Below the pieces are notes generated by a model, which searched no databases, was not told the origin of the DNA, and saw nothing but the letters and a program-made list of their open reading frames with translations. A stretch of 64,000 nt of DNA from Acanthosepion lycidas. Lineage: Eukaryota; Mollusca; Cephalopoda; Sepiida; Sepiidae. The position numbers were made by a program, and so were the translations under genes. The stretch covers positions 64,025,878-64,089,877 of the forward strand of contig OZ010574.1 in NCBI GenBank assembly GCA_963932145.1, read 5' to 3'. This document shows positions 34,208 through 44,870 of the stretch, piece after piece; positions within the stretch are counted from its first letter, which is position 1, and each line of letters opens with the position of its first letter.

Positions 34208-35150
34208 CGTTATATTTCCTGCTAATAGGAATATATACTTGACAAAGTGGATAAAATAAGTAAAGGTTTATTGTAAAAGTCAGTACAATAAGAAATAAGG
34301 TAACAGTTATATGCACGATCATTGTAAGTCCATCCAGTAGTGAGTGCTACTATTGGAAGGTTTGTTAGTTCTTGCAAAAGTCTGATTCATACTCAACATA
34401 TCCCAGTTAGTCAATATTTACTAGCCAACTAGTAGATGTGGCACAAGGCCGAGTTTAACGTGGGTCATCTGAGCCTGTAGGCTCAGCCAAAAATTCCTCA
34501 TAGAACCCAAATAAACGAGTCTGTCCCAGGACGAGACTGCAGTTCGGCATAGTCTCATACGGGTTCCTTTATGCCCGAAGACAGAGAGTTTTACAGCACA
34601 GCTGGAACAGATTCCAGCTAGTATATTTAGCCACCCCACCCATGAGGGTTGCATGTGACAAAAGGCCAGGTTTAACGTGGGTCATCTGAGCCTGTAGGCT
34701 CGGCAAAAAATATTCCCTTTCAAACCCATATAAACGGGTCCAGGGGCAGTCTACCTCCCGAAATGAGACTCTGTCCCTTTGGCAGAGCCTTGTCGGGTTC
34801 CTCTCTGCCTGAAGACAGAGAGCTTGACAGCACAGCTGGAACAGATTCCATCTAGTATATTTAGCTACCCACCCACGAGGGTTGCATGTGGCACAATGCC
34901 AATTTAACGTGAGTTCTCCAAGCCTGTAGGCTCGGCCAAAAATATTCCCTTTTTGAACCCGTATAAATGGGTTCAGGGTCAGTCTACCTCCCCGAAAGAG
35001 ACTCTGCCATTCGAAGGCAGAGAATTTGACCATCTAGCTGGAACAGATCACAGCTAGTCTCTGTAGTCTGTTGACTTACCATTACTTATAGGTAGTTACT
35101 AACTATAATGTAGTTACTCATAGGGGGTGACAGGTTATTCCATTACAACA
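34208..35150 (-). mobile_element. Solo-LTR-like element with internal triplication, 943 bp
   Basis: Bounded by CAGTA on both sides (34203-34207 and 35151-35155), a 5-base target duplication that cleanly splits a 5S-derived unit. Read on the minus strand it starts TGTTGTAATGGAATAACC and carries an AATAAAC polyadenylation-like site near its 3' end. Inside, a 217-234 base unit is present three times, starting at 34436, 34653 and 34887 (each with GGCCxxGTTTAACGTGGG or a variant). The 528-bp copy at 37114 has a single unit. The length difference of 415 bases fits two extra units. The TG start, 5-base duplication and poly-A signal support an LTR. No internal gag-pol region is present. Confidence 0.7.
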
Positions 35151-35345
35151 CAGTATAAAAGAGATTGTTATAGCCATATCACATTGAAACACCAGTTTTT
35201 GTTTATGCACTGGAGTTAAGCAATGTCAAATCTGGTCAGTACTCAGAAGAATGGACACTGAGGAATACCAATGTACAAATGACAAGAAGTCAGAGAAATT
35301 AAGGGGATAAAATAATTATTTGACTCACACCATGTTCTGAGAAAA
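35151..35345 (+). repeat. 5S rRNA-derived repeat unit 2, continuation
   Basis: 35167-35276 again follows 5S rRNA: TATAGCCATATCACATTGAA, GGAGTTAAGCAATGTC, CTGGTCAGTACTCAGAAG, and AGGAATACCAATGTAC. The following spacer (GGGGATAAAATAATTATTTG) matches that of unit 1 at 34096. This is the half of unit 2 that lies beyond the inserted LTR-like element. Confidence 0.8.
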
Positions 35346-35660
35346 GGAGTAGGTCATAAGAGGAAAGTAGAAATTTGTTGTATCTGACTAAGAAAAAAAA
35401 GCAGTATAAATAAACAAGCAAAAAGTTGGATACAACATCTGAACAAAGAAGCAAAATTTATTCAGATAACAATGAATTAATATTGTAAGGATTTTCACAG
35501 AGTATTCATAGTATGATGAATGTAATATTTCCAATGATTCATAGCGATTTCCCTCCCCTTTTTTTTTTATGAAACTCCAGTGTTATGCCAATTGTTTCTC
35601 TCTTTCTATGAAAGTAAAAAGATGAAAAACAATTTAATTTGATTTCATTTTTTTTAAGAT
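35346..35660. other. No feature recognised
   Basis: AT-rich spacer between the 5S-derived dimer and the second minisatellite. Confidence 0.5.
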
Positions 35661-35663
35661 TCA

Positions 35664-36080
35664 AATATAGATAACCAAAATGTATTTATGCCTGAACCAA
35701 GTAAATGCTTGAAAACCTAAATATTAAAAAAAAAACACTATTTACCTATGCTTGAACCAAGTAAATACTGAAAGACTCAAATACAAATGATCAATATTTT
35801 TATCTATCCCAGAACCAAGTAATTACTTACTTGGAAACTCAAATATAAATGACTAAAATTCATTTATCCCTAAACCAAATAAATGCTTAGGAGACCAAAT
35901 ATAAAAAAATGCTATTTCCCTATGTCTGAACCAAGTAAATAATGAATGACTCCAATACAAATGACCAATATTTACCTATCTTAGAACCAAGTAAATGTAG
36001 AAAGACATCTAGAAATGATCAATGTTTTCCTAACCCTGAATCAAGCAAATCCCTGAAACAAGTAAATTCTTACAGACACA
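35664..36080. repeat. ~60 bp minisatellite, array B (inverted to array A)
   Basis: Units of the complementary sequence (CTGAACCAAGTAAAT, then TCAAATATAAATGACC). The order of variant units mirrors the 31145-31700 array, for example the AATCAAGCAAAT variant next to the LINE junction in both. That points to an inverted duplication of one array. Confidence 0.85.
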
Positions 36081-36645
36081 TATTTCTTGTCAGAGTCCAT
36101 CTCACACATCTACAAATCTACCATTCACCCATGCATCGAATACTGTTTCTATATCTGGTCTGGAGCTCCTACTATTCATCTCAAAGTTCTTGACAAAATC
36201 CAAAGAAGGATCTGCAATGTTGTCAATCCTGAGTTGGAATCTTGACTCCAGACAAATATTCTACAAATATTTTCATGGCAAATACTAACTATTTTCCCTG
36301 GTGCCCTGAGTATATAAATTTAAACATACTATTAAGTTTGTATCTAGGTCCCACCTTTTTACTGTTGAAATAGTTAAATATAACCACCACTTCTACTCCA
36401 ACAGTTTCTACTCTCACACTTCCTGGCAGTGGAACTCCCTTCCTCTTACTTGCTTCCCTGATATCTACAATCTTCAAAAATTTAAATGCATTGTCAACTG
36501 TCATCTTTAGATGCATTGATCCTGGTTCTTCTGTTTATCCTTTTCTCAATCCGTGCTATACCCAATATTTGTAAACACCTGTCTACTAGTATGACTCCTG
36601 CCTTGCTTGGTGAAATGCTTAAAAAATGTCTGTTGGTTTATGTAA
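36081..36645 (+). mobile_element. Jockey/CR1-like LINE 3' end, copy B of an inverted pair
   Basis: The plus strand reads IYKSTIHPCIEYCFYIWSGA, VLDKIQRRICNVVNPELES, then a deletion, then a degraded tail (LTVEIVKYNHHFYSNSF, FPGSGTPFLLLAS). The 36110-36240 part is almost identical to the complement of 30965-31095, including the NPELES end. A deletion removes the LCLFYKYFHG region. Confidence 0.8.
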
Positions 36646-37113
36646 AGTGTCTGGTAAACAACTTTGACTAGTGGGCAAACCAGATGTGAGTAGTTGATAG
36701 GTTCAAACCCTTCATAATTTTGTGTCTGCATGTGAAGACTGATTCCTGGTGAAGTGGGCAGATGAGATCTTCTTCAACTCCAACAGCCATGAAAGTAGTG
36801 TCACCAAGTATTGTGGGCTGCATCAAATACCGATGTGACATCTATACAGCAGCCTGAAAATTTCCACTTGTAAAGATCACATCCCAGGCTAAGAGGGTGG
36901 GATTTAGTGCTACAAGTTTCCCCCTATAAACAATTTCCACATGGGTTTGTTTTGAAAATCTATATGAATTCACTGATGGATTAGAAAACATTCTTCTTCA
37001 GACCCAAAGGACAATCATGATGGTCAATGCCTGTAATTTCTTCAGGGTGGTGAGTATTTACAAAAAGACAAAGTCAGAGTTCTTTCCTTGTCTGCTAGAA
37101 ATAACAGACAATT
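36646..37113. other. Unassigned; tRNA-like B box at 36700
   Basis: GATAGGTTCAAACCCTTC at 36697-36714 is a near-consensus Pol III B box. Upstream GTGGGCAAACCAGATGTG may be a degraded A-box half. The rest shows no family similarity to the other SINEs. It could be another SINE family. Confidence 0.4.
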
Positions 37114-37641
37114 TGATGTAATGGAATAACCTGTCACCCCCATGAGTGACTACACTGTAGGTAGTAACTACCTATAAGTATCTGTAAGTCAACAGACTAC
37201 AGAGTCTAGCTGGGATCTGTTCCAGCTAAACAGTCAAACTCTCTGGCTTCGGGCAGAGAGGAACCCTGATGAGGCTTCACCGAAGGGCAGAGTCTCATTC
37301 AGGAAGTTTGACTGCCCCTGAACCTGTTATATGGGTTCAAAACGGAATATTTTTGGCCAAGCATATGGCCTGGACAACCCATGTTAAACCGGCCTTGTGC
37401 CACATGCAACCCTCGTTGGGGGGTAGCTAAATATACTAGCTGGAATCTGTTGAGTATGACTCAGACTTACGTGAGAACTACCAACCTTCCAATAGCAGCA
37501 CGCACTACTGGATTGACTTGCGATGACCTTGTGCATAACTGTTACCTTTATTCTTATTGTATTGGTTTTTACAATAAACTTTTACTTATTCTATCCACCA
37601 TGTTTGTCAAGTATATATTCCTATTAACACGGAATATAACA
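37114..37641 (+). mobile_element. Solo-LTR-like element, 528 bp, inverted relative to 34208
   Basis: Starts TGATGTAATGGAATAACC and ends GGAATATAACA. Possible target duplication CAATT/CAAGT (37109-37113 and 37642-37646) with one mismatch. It carries TACAATAAACTTTTAC (poly-A-like) near 37570, and one copy of the 220-base unit that is tripled in the 34208 element. No coding region. Confidence 0.65.
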
Positions 37642-38345
37642 CAAGTATTTAAGATGGGTCAGATGGTTTATGTGAAGATAGTATATGAGTATATACTCAC
37701 TTCCATCTTGTCTTCAGCCTCATTTTGAAATTCTGGGATCACATTCATCTGATAGAGACCTTTATTTATTTGTAACTAATATCTGCAAACCTTTTTTTTC
37801 TTTCTTTCTTTTTTATTTATTTGTAACTATAAATTGATTCTATTACAAAAAGCACTAACACCAGGTGCACCCAAGTCTTTGCTGATCAATATACATATTT
37901 TAGTCTCCATCATATTAAACAGAACATTATAGAAACATTCTGTCAGGGCACATAGCACAGATAAAGTGCTTCAAGAATCTTAGCTTTCAAATTGTTTTTT
38001 TTTTTAAACAAATACAAAATATTATTTAAATTGCAATTTTCTCTGTTCTTTAGCAGCCTAGATTCCAAATGGCTTTTGTGGTTGATTGTCAGACTAAAAA
38101 CGATACTGACAGTTCCAATTTCTGCCATAATAACCTGTTCTCTTTTCTTTTCTAAGATACACCAAGACAGTTAAAATATTGGTAAATTTAGAAATGGAAT
38201 TACAGTATTCCTGAAAGAAAAACATCAACCACTTAAGGCATGGATTCTCAGCTTCAGGCACTGTTTAAATAAATATCGCAAGTCTATTTTTTTATCATTA
38301 TCTGATTGTCTCAAACAAATATTACATTTCCTATTATGGATATGA
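37642..38345. other. No gene seen
   Basis: AT-rich. The block AATATCTGCAAACCTTTTTT with TTCTTTCTTTC at 37779-37806 recurs at 39236-39262, a short shared repeat. Confidence 0.5.
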
Positions 38346-38347
38346 TA

Positions 38348-38560
38348 GGAGGTATGGATAGCTTGATGATTAATTAAAGAGAGAAAGGAATCAGCAAACA
38401 GAGCTCAAACTCCAGCTGGGATATTTGTATGCAATTGACAGTAATGTTGTTGGGAAAGTCATGAATTTACTCCTCCCTCAAGCTATTGATAAATAGCAAG
38501 GCAGTTAAAGCTCTTTAGTCTTTTCAGGCAGTCCATTTAAATATTTGACAAGAGGTTAGG
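38348..38560 (+). mobile_element. Diverged tRNA-derived SINE
   Basis: GGTATGGATAGCTTGATGAT is the decayed head, AGAGCTCAAACTCCAGCTGG the B-box region, and GTTGGGAAAGTCATGAATTT the body. The order matches the 50670 copy but with heavy divergence. Confidence 0.55.
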
Positions 38561-38900
38561 TCAGGGATTGTTCCTATTTTCTGCTACTATGCAATCGAGA
38601 ACAACTTGTCATGTAGCTGTTATAACATCAACATTCGGACCATAAAAGCCAGGTTCAAATCTCATTGTAGAATATTGGTTACCTTGCAAGTGGTCTGACA
38701 TACAGGTAGACTGGTGTAGTCACTTCCAGTCAGAGAACAGCACTGAGATATATGAGTGAATAGATTCCACTCATGCAAATGTGTTGGGCAGGTCCATTCT
38801 AGTAAAGTGGACTAACCCACCTGGAGTATTAGGTACTCTCCTATAAATGAGGCAGATTGGCAGATGATAGATGAGGTAGACCTGCCTTTACAAGGAGACA
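38561..38900 (+). mobile_element. SINE-like element of another family
   Basis: CATGTAGCTGTTATAACATC and CCAGGTTCAAATCTCATTG (38649-38667) form an A-box/B-box pair about 35 bases apart, as in a tRNA. The body downstream is not shared with the other SINEs here. It directly follows the preceding SINE. Confidence 0.5.
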
Positions 38901-39339
38901 CAAGGAGGTAACCATGTTAGAAGGTAAGTCATTTGATTTCTACACTTACCATGGGCGATTTACCATGGAGGTGACTTTTTGATATTATCAGACTGAAGAG
39001 ATGATCCCAGCATGCAACATTGTTGGTTAATTCCTTTATATTGTGGGTGTAGTATGGAGTAAATTGAAGAAGCTTGCTTATTAGTCAAAATTAAAGTATG
39101 AAACATGAATGAACATTCCTTTTTGTTTTGTACCTACCACAGCATAAGGCAAGGGAAACTGCTATGACATGACATTGCTATAATCTGAGTTACACTCAAG
39201 GACTTTTAAAAGGACACATAAGTTCACAGAGCACTAATATCTGCAAACCTTTTTTTCTTTCTTTCTTTTTATTCACATTGTTTTATTAAATGCTTATAAA
39301 TAAAATATAGTCATGCTTGCCTCTTTCACTTATACCTGA
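38901..39339. other. No gene seen
   Basis: Low-complexity CTTTCTTTC at 39250-39270. Otherwise unassigned. Confidence 0.5.
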
Positions 39340-40081
39340 CTAGCAGCATGACCCGGCGTTGCCCGTGCTTGATTAAAAAATTGTATGACTCATACAGCAA
39401 TCGCTATCACTTGACTTAAAATATTTTTGTCCTTCCTTGCCTTTAAATGTTGATGTTGCTACATGCCTTACTTCTTGCCTATCTCACACTGCAAATTTTT
39501 TCTAAGCCCTATACTAAACATTAAATCTGTTACCAAAAAGAACTAAACAAAATGAACACAAAATGATCAGCTTTAAAAAAAGGACTCGTAACTGGAAAAA
39601 ACAAATGAAAAAAGAATATTAACAACAAATACTTTTTCACACCCAACCCAGTTCTGCGGAATCAGAATCAACGTTGAGTTTAAGCAAGCGAATGAGCCAA
39701 ATGGAGTAAAGTGCCATGCAGATTTAAATTTGTCCCACTTGTAACGAATGCAGCTATCAATTTTTTTGCATGCTAGCATGCTAGTTAACATTCATGTCAG
39801 TCAGCTGTTGGCTCTCATACTGGCCAAAAGAATCTTCCTGCCTATTCGTGGCAGCCAGCTATAGGCTCTCAGTCTGGCCAGTAGAAAATGGCAGCAAACT
39901 ACATGAAAACTGCCGTAGAAGCATGAAAAAATTGATTATTTCCACTATTGCTGGGAGTTGGGAAATGCAAAGATAACTTGGAGCATGTAAATTTTGGTGC
40001 AAATCCGTCGAAAATTGCAGCCATGTATTCTTTACACACACACACACACACACATCCTGCCTTATATATATATATATATAT
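39340..40081 (-). mobile_element. Non-autonomous Helitron, minus orientation
   Basis: The 3' end (minus) is the complement of CTAGCAGCATGACCCGGCG at 39340, giving ...GGCAACGCCGGG...CTAG followed by T, the CTAG-T end of Helitrons. The sequence is the inverted counterpart of 42790-43562 nearly throughout. Its 5' end has dissolved into CA and TA microsatellites (40035-40081). No Rep/helicase is encoded, and the 72-residue minus frame at 39573 is not a helicase fragment. Confidence 0.75.
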
Positions 40082-40219
40082 TGTATTGAGCACTTTTTTG
40101 TTATTTTAGTTGTTGGTAGGGAGAGCTTTACTTTTGATTGTGGTAGATGCTATTTTCAGTACCCTAATTATTTTATTAGATGCTTTTGTCAGTACCCTAA
40201 TTATTTTATATTCAATGTT
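40082..40219 (+). repeat. Local duplication, copy 1 (with 41379-41515)
   Basis: The block from GTATTGAGCACTTTTTTG to TTATATTCAATGTTTTG is present at 41379-41515 almost unchanged. Both copies lie between a Helitron 5' end and the same LINE tail, so the duplicated unit covers about 39923-40260 and 41164-41590. Inside, a 28-base phrase with CAGTACCCTAATTATTTTAT occurs twice in each copy. Confidence 0.85.
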
Positions 40220-40740
40220 TTGGGGGGTTTTTTAAGCCTTTCACCCCAAGCAAGTCAGAAGTGCCATTATCACACAGGGGGTTATAGAGAGTGAAAATGA
40301 GAGAAAAGAGTGGGTGTAGGGGGGGGTTGAAGAAAGGAAAAAAGAACAGGTATCAATGCAACAAAACATGATGACTGATGTTGCATTTAGGTTTTTGATG
40401 ATTGTAGTTATCAGGGAAGCAAGTGAGAGGAATGGAGTTCCAATATGGAGAAGTGCAAAGAAAGAAACTGTTAGAAGGGCGGATACATTTAACTATTTCA
40501 ACAGTAAAAAGTTGGGACCTAGATGCCAATCTAGTAGTACACTTAAATTCATGTAATAAGGGCACCAGGGAAAAAATGCTCATCAGTGCAGTAGCCATGA
40601 AAATATTTGTAGAAAAGACAGAGGGAAGCCACATCACGTCTGTGAGAAAGCGGCTGAAGTCAAGAAGCTAATTCAGTACCAATTACATTACAGATCCTAC
40701 TTTAGATTTTTTTGAGAATATTGCAGTAAGGGAAGGTAGA
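40220..40740 (-). mobile_element. Jockey/CR1-like LINE 3' end
   Basis: The minus frame 40637-40353 reads LVPLLHEFKCTTRLASRSQL, then CTSPYWNSIPLTCFPDNY, then KPKCNISHHVL. The usual LWNSLP is YWNSIP. The T-rich tail and CAAGCAAGTCAG block mark the 3' end at 40220-40260. Confidence 0.8.
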
Positions 40741-40857
40741 GAAAAATTTTATGGATAAAACTTTAACTGCGCAACCAGTAATAAAAATCACAATCAAGAA
40801 ATGCAATCTATGTTGTTATTCATTTAAACATCATCATCATTTAATAGTAATAAAGAA

Positions 40858-40888
<31 letters not shown>

Positions 40889-41163
40889 TTAAAGTAACAA
40901 TAATAGTAATAAAAGTAATAAAAAATAACTATAATGTAAGCATATCCATGACATATATAAATGATTAAATACATCTATAAACATATATATGTATGCATGG
41001 CACACATATAAAAAAAAAGAATAATATATATATACATATATAGATAGATAGACAGATAGCTAGAAACACACATATACAATACACACATGCATATATACAT
41101 ACATATATATAAACTTACATAGTTACAAACCTTATATATATTTTTCAGTGTTTGATGCAAAAT

Positions 41164-41322
41164 TGAAAAAATCAATTATTTCCACTATCGATGGGAGTTG
41201 GGAAATGCAAAAACAGTCTTGGCCTTCCCGCTAACTTGGAGCATGTGCATGTAAATTTTGGTGCAAATCCGTCGAAAATTGCGACCATGCATTCGTTACA
41301 AATGCACACACACACATCCTGC

Positions 41323-41378
<56 letters not shown>
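41164..41378 (-). mobile_element. Helitron 5' fragment (part of local duplication)
   Basis: The segment TTTCCACTATCGATGGGAG to CATGCATTCGTTACA and the CACACACACATCCTGCC end equals the 5' part of the Helitron at 39340-40081. It keeps a 20-base piece (AGTCTTGGCCTTCCCGCTAA region) that the 39340 copy has lost, so neither copy is simply derived from the other. The TA array at 41328-41378 replaces the terminus. Confidence 0.75.
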
Positions 41379-41381
<3 letters not shown>

Positions 41382-41599
41382 ATTGAGCGCTTTTTTATCA
41401 TTTTAGCTGTTGGTAGGGAGAGCTTTACCTTTGATTGTGGTAGATGCTATTTTCAGTACCCTAATTATTTTATTAGATGCTTTTGTCAGTACCCTAATTA
41501 TTTTATATTCAATGTTTTGTTTTTATTTTTTTTGTTTTATTTTTTTTTAAGCATTTCACTCCAAGCAAGTCAGAAGTACCATTAACATTGTAGTTGGCT

Positions 41600-42064
41600 G
41601 GCAATATCTTTTGGTTGATGACTAAAAATTAACTTCCACATTTTGACTGTATACATGGGTTTCATTGGGACACCATGTGTATTTAAAGTAGTTTCCAGTT
41701 ATTATTTTTAGTTAGGAGGACTTGTGTATATTTAGGTTTCATTTGTTTACTTTTTGTGTATTGTTCTCTGAAAAAAAAACACTGAGTTAACGGCATTTGT
41801 TCTATTTTCCACAGTGACGCTTTCAGATGTTTGAGTAGCCAGCAGTAACTTCCGGCCATGTGCGATACACTTACCCATGCTTTCAAATTGATTTCGTGCA
41901 AAAACAATTGTGTTTTTCCAATTTTTAGCGCTGTCAGAACCATTGCTGAGTAATTTTATGTAGTCCTGTGAAGTTTTGTTGAAATCGGTTGAAAAATGTA
42001 GGAAATACGATCCCATATATAAAAGAACAGACACACACACAATCTGCATTTTATAATAAGTAAG
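41600..42064 (-). mobile_element. Second Helitron-like element, 5' end at 42064
   Basis: On the minus strand the end reads TCTTACTTATTATAAAATGC, preceded by A, then GTGTGTGTGTCTG and CAACCGATTTCAACAAAAC. The TC start after A, followed by TATTATAAAATGCAG and a GT run, is the usual 5' layout of invertebrate Helitrons. The 3' end was not located. The 100-residue minus frame (42049-41747) has no recognised domain. Confidence 0.45.
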
Positions 42065-42174
42065 ATTTACTACATTAAATCTTCACACTTGACCTGACTG
42101 ACATTAGAATCATATGATTAAATCTACTGTATATGTAGTTATGTATAGTGTCAAGATATGTTTTTAATTGGTAT

Positions 42175-42680
42175 CATCCCACCCCACCCCAGGCAAGGCA
42201 GTAAAACCACTCAAATGCAAGGAGTTACGCGGTATGGAAGAATTAGGAACAAAAACATTAATGAGCAGGGAGAAAAAAGAGTAAACAGAAGGGGAGTAGC
42301 TAGTGATTGATATTGCATTTAAATTTTTGCAGATTAAAATTGGCTGGAAAGCATGGGGCTGAAAAGAGATTCCACAAGTGAGCAGTGTGAGAAAAAAACT
42401 GTTAGCATAGAACTTACAGCTACATCTAACCAGCTCAACTGTAAATTGATGAGATTTTGATGTCGGTTTAGTATTGCACTTAAATTCACAGTCTAGGTAT
42501 CATAATGAAGAGCTCATCTGAACAATTACCGTGAAAGTATTCATAAAAAAGGCACAGAGAGGCAACCTTAAGGCAGTGGGTAAGTGACTGAAGCTGAGTT
42601 AAGCTGCCAGATCGGAACCAATAATATTGCAGATTCTTCTTTGGATCTTGTCAATTTCATTGTTTATAAAATCTCAACTG
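42175..42680 (-). mobile_element. Jockey/CR1-like LINE 3' end, diverged
   Basis: CCCAGGCAAGGCAGTAAAAC marks the 3' tail. The minus strand toward 42360 carries the decayed coding tail with CFPANFNLQKFKCNINH-like sequence. It ends about 110 bases before the Helitron at 42790. Confidence 0.65.
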
Positions 42681-42789
42681 ATACACCTGGAGAAGGTTCC
42701 TTTGCTTCACATTACAAATGCACCATTTGTGAATATTGTCAAATATTTAATGAATATTGTCAAATAATTTCAGTTTCATGTCTTTAAGA

Positions 42790-43562
42790 TCTCTATATAT
42801 AAAAGGCAGGATGTGTGTGCGTGTGTGTGTAATGAATGCACAGCCTCAATTTTCGACGGATTTCCACCAAAACTTACATGCCCATTCTCCAAGTTAGTGG
42901 GAAGGCCAAGACCAACTTTGCATTTCCCAACTCCTATCGATAATAGAAATAATCGATTTTTTCATGCTTCTACAGCAGTTTTCATGTAGTTTGCAGCCAT
43001 TTTCTACTGGCCAGAGTGAGAGCCTCTAGCTGGCTGCCATGAATAGGCAGGAAGATTCTATTGGCCAGCATGAGAGCCAACAGCTGACCGACATGAATGT
43101 TAACTAGGATGCTAGCATGCAAAAAATTCGATAGCTGCATTCGTCACAAGTGGAAACATTTAAATCTGCATGGCACTTCACTCCATTTGGCTCATTCGCT
43201 TGCCTAAACTCAACGTTGATTCTGATTCCGCAGAACTGGGTTGGGTGTGAAAAAGTATTTGTCGTTAACATTCTTTTTCATTCGCTTTTTCCTGTTACGA
43301 GTCCTTTTTTAAAGCTGATCATTTTGTGTTCATTTTGTTTAGTTCTTTTTTTGTAACAGATTTAATGTTTAGTATAGAGCTTAGAAAAAATTTGCAGTGT
43401 GAGATAGGCAAGAAGTAAGGCATGTAGCAACATCAACATGACAAAGGGCACTAATTTAAAGGGAAGGAAGGGCAAAAATATTTTAAGTTAAGTGATAGTG
43501 ATTACTGTATGAGTTGTACGATTTTTGAATCAAGCACGGGCAACGCCGGGCCATGCTGCTAG
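42790..43562 (+). mobile_element. Non-autonomous Helitron, both ends present, 773 bp
   Basis: Starts TCTCTATATATAAAAGGCAG after A (42789) and ends GCTGCTAG before T (43563), so it lies in an AT target as Helitrons do. GGCAACGCC near 43530 gives a short stem close to the 3' end. No inverted terminal repeats and no target duplication, as expected. No Rep or helicase motif. It is inverted relative to the copy at 39340. Confidence 0.8.
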
Positions 43563-43639
43563 TATCTGATAAAAGTAATTAATTAAGGAATAATAGATGT
43601 GGATGATGCAACATTTTATAGGTTCACCACACAAAAATC

Positions 43640-44400
43640 TATCTGACCAGAACCTGTCAGCTGATCTTTCCTCTGACCTAGTGGTTGAATGTGTGTTGTA
43701 AAATTCAATACATCCAGAAATTATTAGTAATGTTCCATCATGACCCTACATACCCTGAACTTTCATCTATTGTGATGGATGGGTGTTCTCTCAAGAAGGC
43801 TCCTTCCTTTGAGAGTCTACGTTCACTCAAGCTCACCCAAGACATCAAGAGGAATTCATATATTGACAAAGATGCTGGGGAAATCATTGGCTCGTTGTAC
43901 TAATCCCGTAAATATCTGACTCCCTATCTGCCATACTCTATTTTTATAAGAGCCAGGTCAAAGCAAATATAGAGTATTGCTGTCATATCTGAGCTGAAAC
44001 TTCCCACTGTTCACATTGCCTCTCTCCATAGAGTTCAAAAGGGTCTACACAGCCTTGTGGGTGATGAATTATTTTCCATCCTACAACCCCTTTCCCAAAG
44101 ATTAAATATCACAAATCTCTTGCTACTTTATTACTGTTTCCACGGCAAGTGATTTGACAAGCTACATTCCTTGGCTCCACCACTTGTACCCATTACAGCT
44201 GGGACCCATGAAAGCCATGTAAGTGAGGCTGAATCATTCTCATTCTCATCAGACAGCTTCTTCCTAAGAACTGCTGCTTTGTGGAACAGACTCCTGGCAG
44301 GATATTTTCCAAATCACTACGCACTTAACCTTTTCGAGTCTTGGCTTAACCATTATCTTTCTTAGTTGTACACTCATACAACATCAAACTGTAACCCTCT
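43640..44400 (+). pseudogene. Jockey/CR1-like LINE C-terminal part, second subfamily
   Basis: The plus strand, in broken frames, reads LRSLKLTQDIKRNSYIDKDA, PTVHIASLHRVQKGLHSLVG, LQPLSQRLNITNLLLLYYCF, and finally DSFFLRTAALWNRLLAGYFP and LNLFESWLNHYLS. This is the stretch from after the RT palm to the C terminus, with the LWNRLxxxxFP signature. It is closer to the 17640 and 51360 fragments than to the 23655 type. Confidence 0.75.
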
Positions 44401-44589
44401 TCCAGCCTCTTGCTTTCCAGGTGACTTTAAATGCAATGTCAATCATTTTCTTTTTTCTCTTTAAGTACCTGTTCTTTTATTGTCCTATCTCGTTAAGAAT
44501 GTCTTTCTTTCTCTTGTATTCTAAGAAACCCCTTGCATCATTGTGGCTTTATTGCTTTGCTTTGAACAAAATGATTAAAAAAAATAAAC

Positions 44590-44870
44590 TTTTTTTTTAA
44601 GCACTTCTACCCAAGCAAGGCAGGAGTGTCACTAGCATGCAAGGGGTGTTACATAGGATTGAGAACAAGAGTAAAGTGGCATGTTTGAGGAAAGGATACA
44701 GAGGAAAATGGGCAACACGATCAAGGCATCAGATGTCGATTGACATTACACTTGAATATTTGAAGATTATAATTATCAGGGAAGCAAGCAAGAGGAAGAG
44801 AGTTCCACAGATGGAAGGTGCAAGAGAAGAAGCTGTTTGAGTAGAAGAGACGGTTCTACCTTGAGTGACT
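44590..44870 (-). mobile_element. Jockey/CR1-like LINE 3' end, short
   Basis: CCCAAGCAAGGCAGGAGTG after a T run marks the 3' tail. The minus strand above 44740 reads a degraded coding end (SIDI at 44735). Truncated at about 44870. Confidence 0.7.

Noticed and set aside
34421..35033. Minus frames of 77 and 154 residues
   Set aside because: They arise from the triplicated unit of the LTR-like element, repeat the same peptide, and have no gag, pol or env motif.
33957..35276. Functional 5S rRNA genes
   Set aside because: Many changes lie in conserved stems and in the internal promoter, and one unit is split by an insertion.
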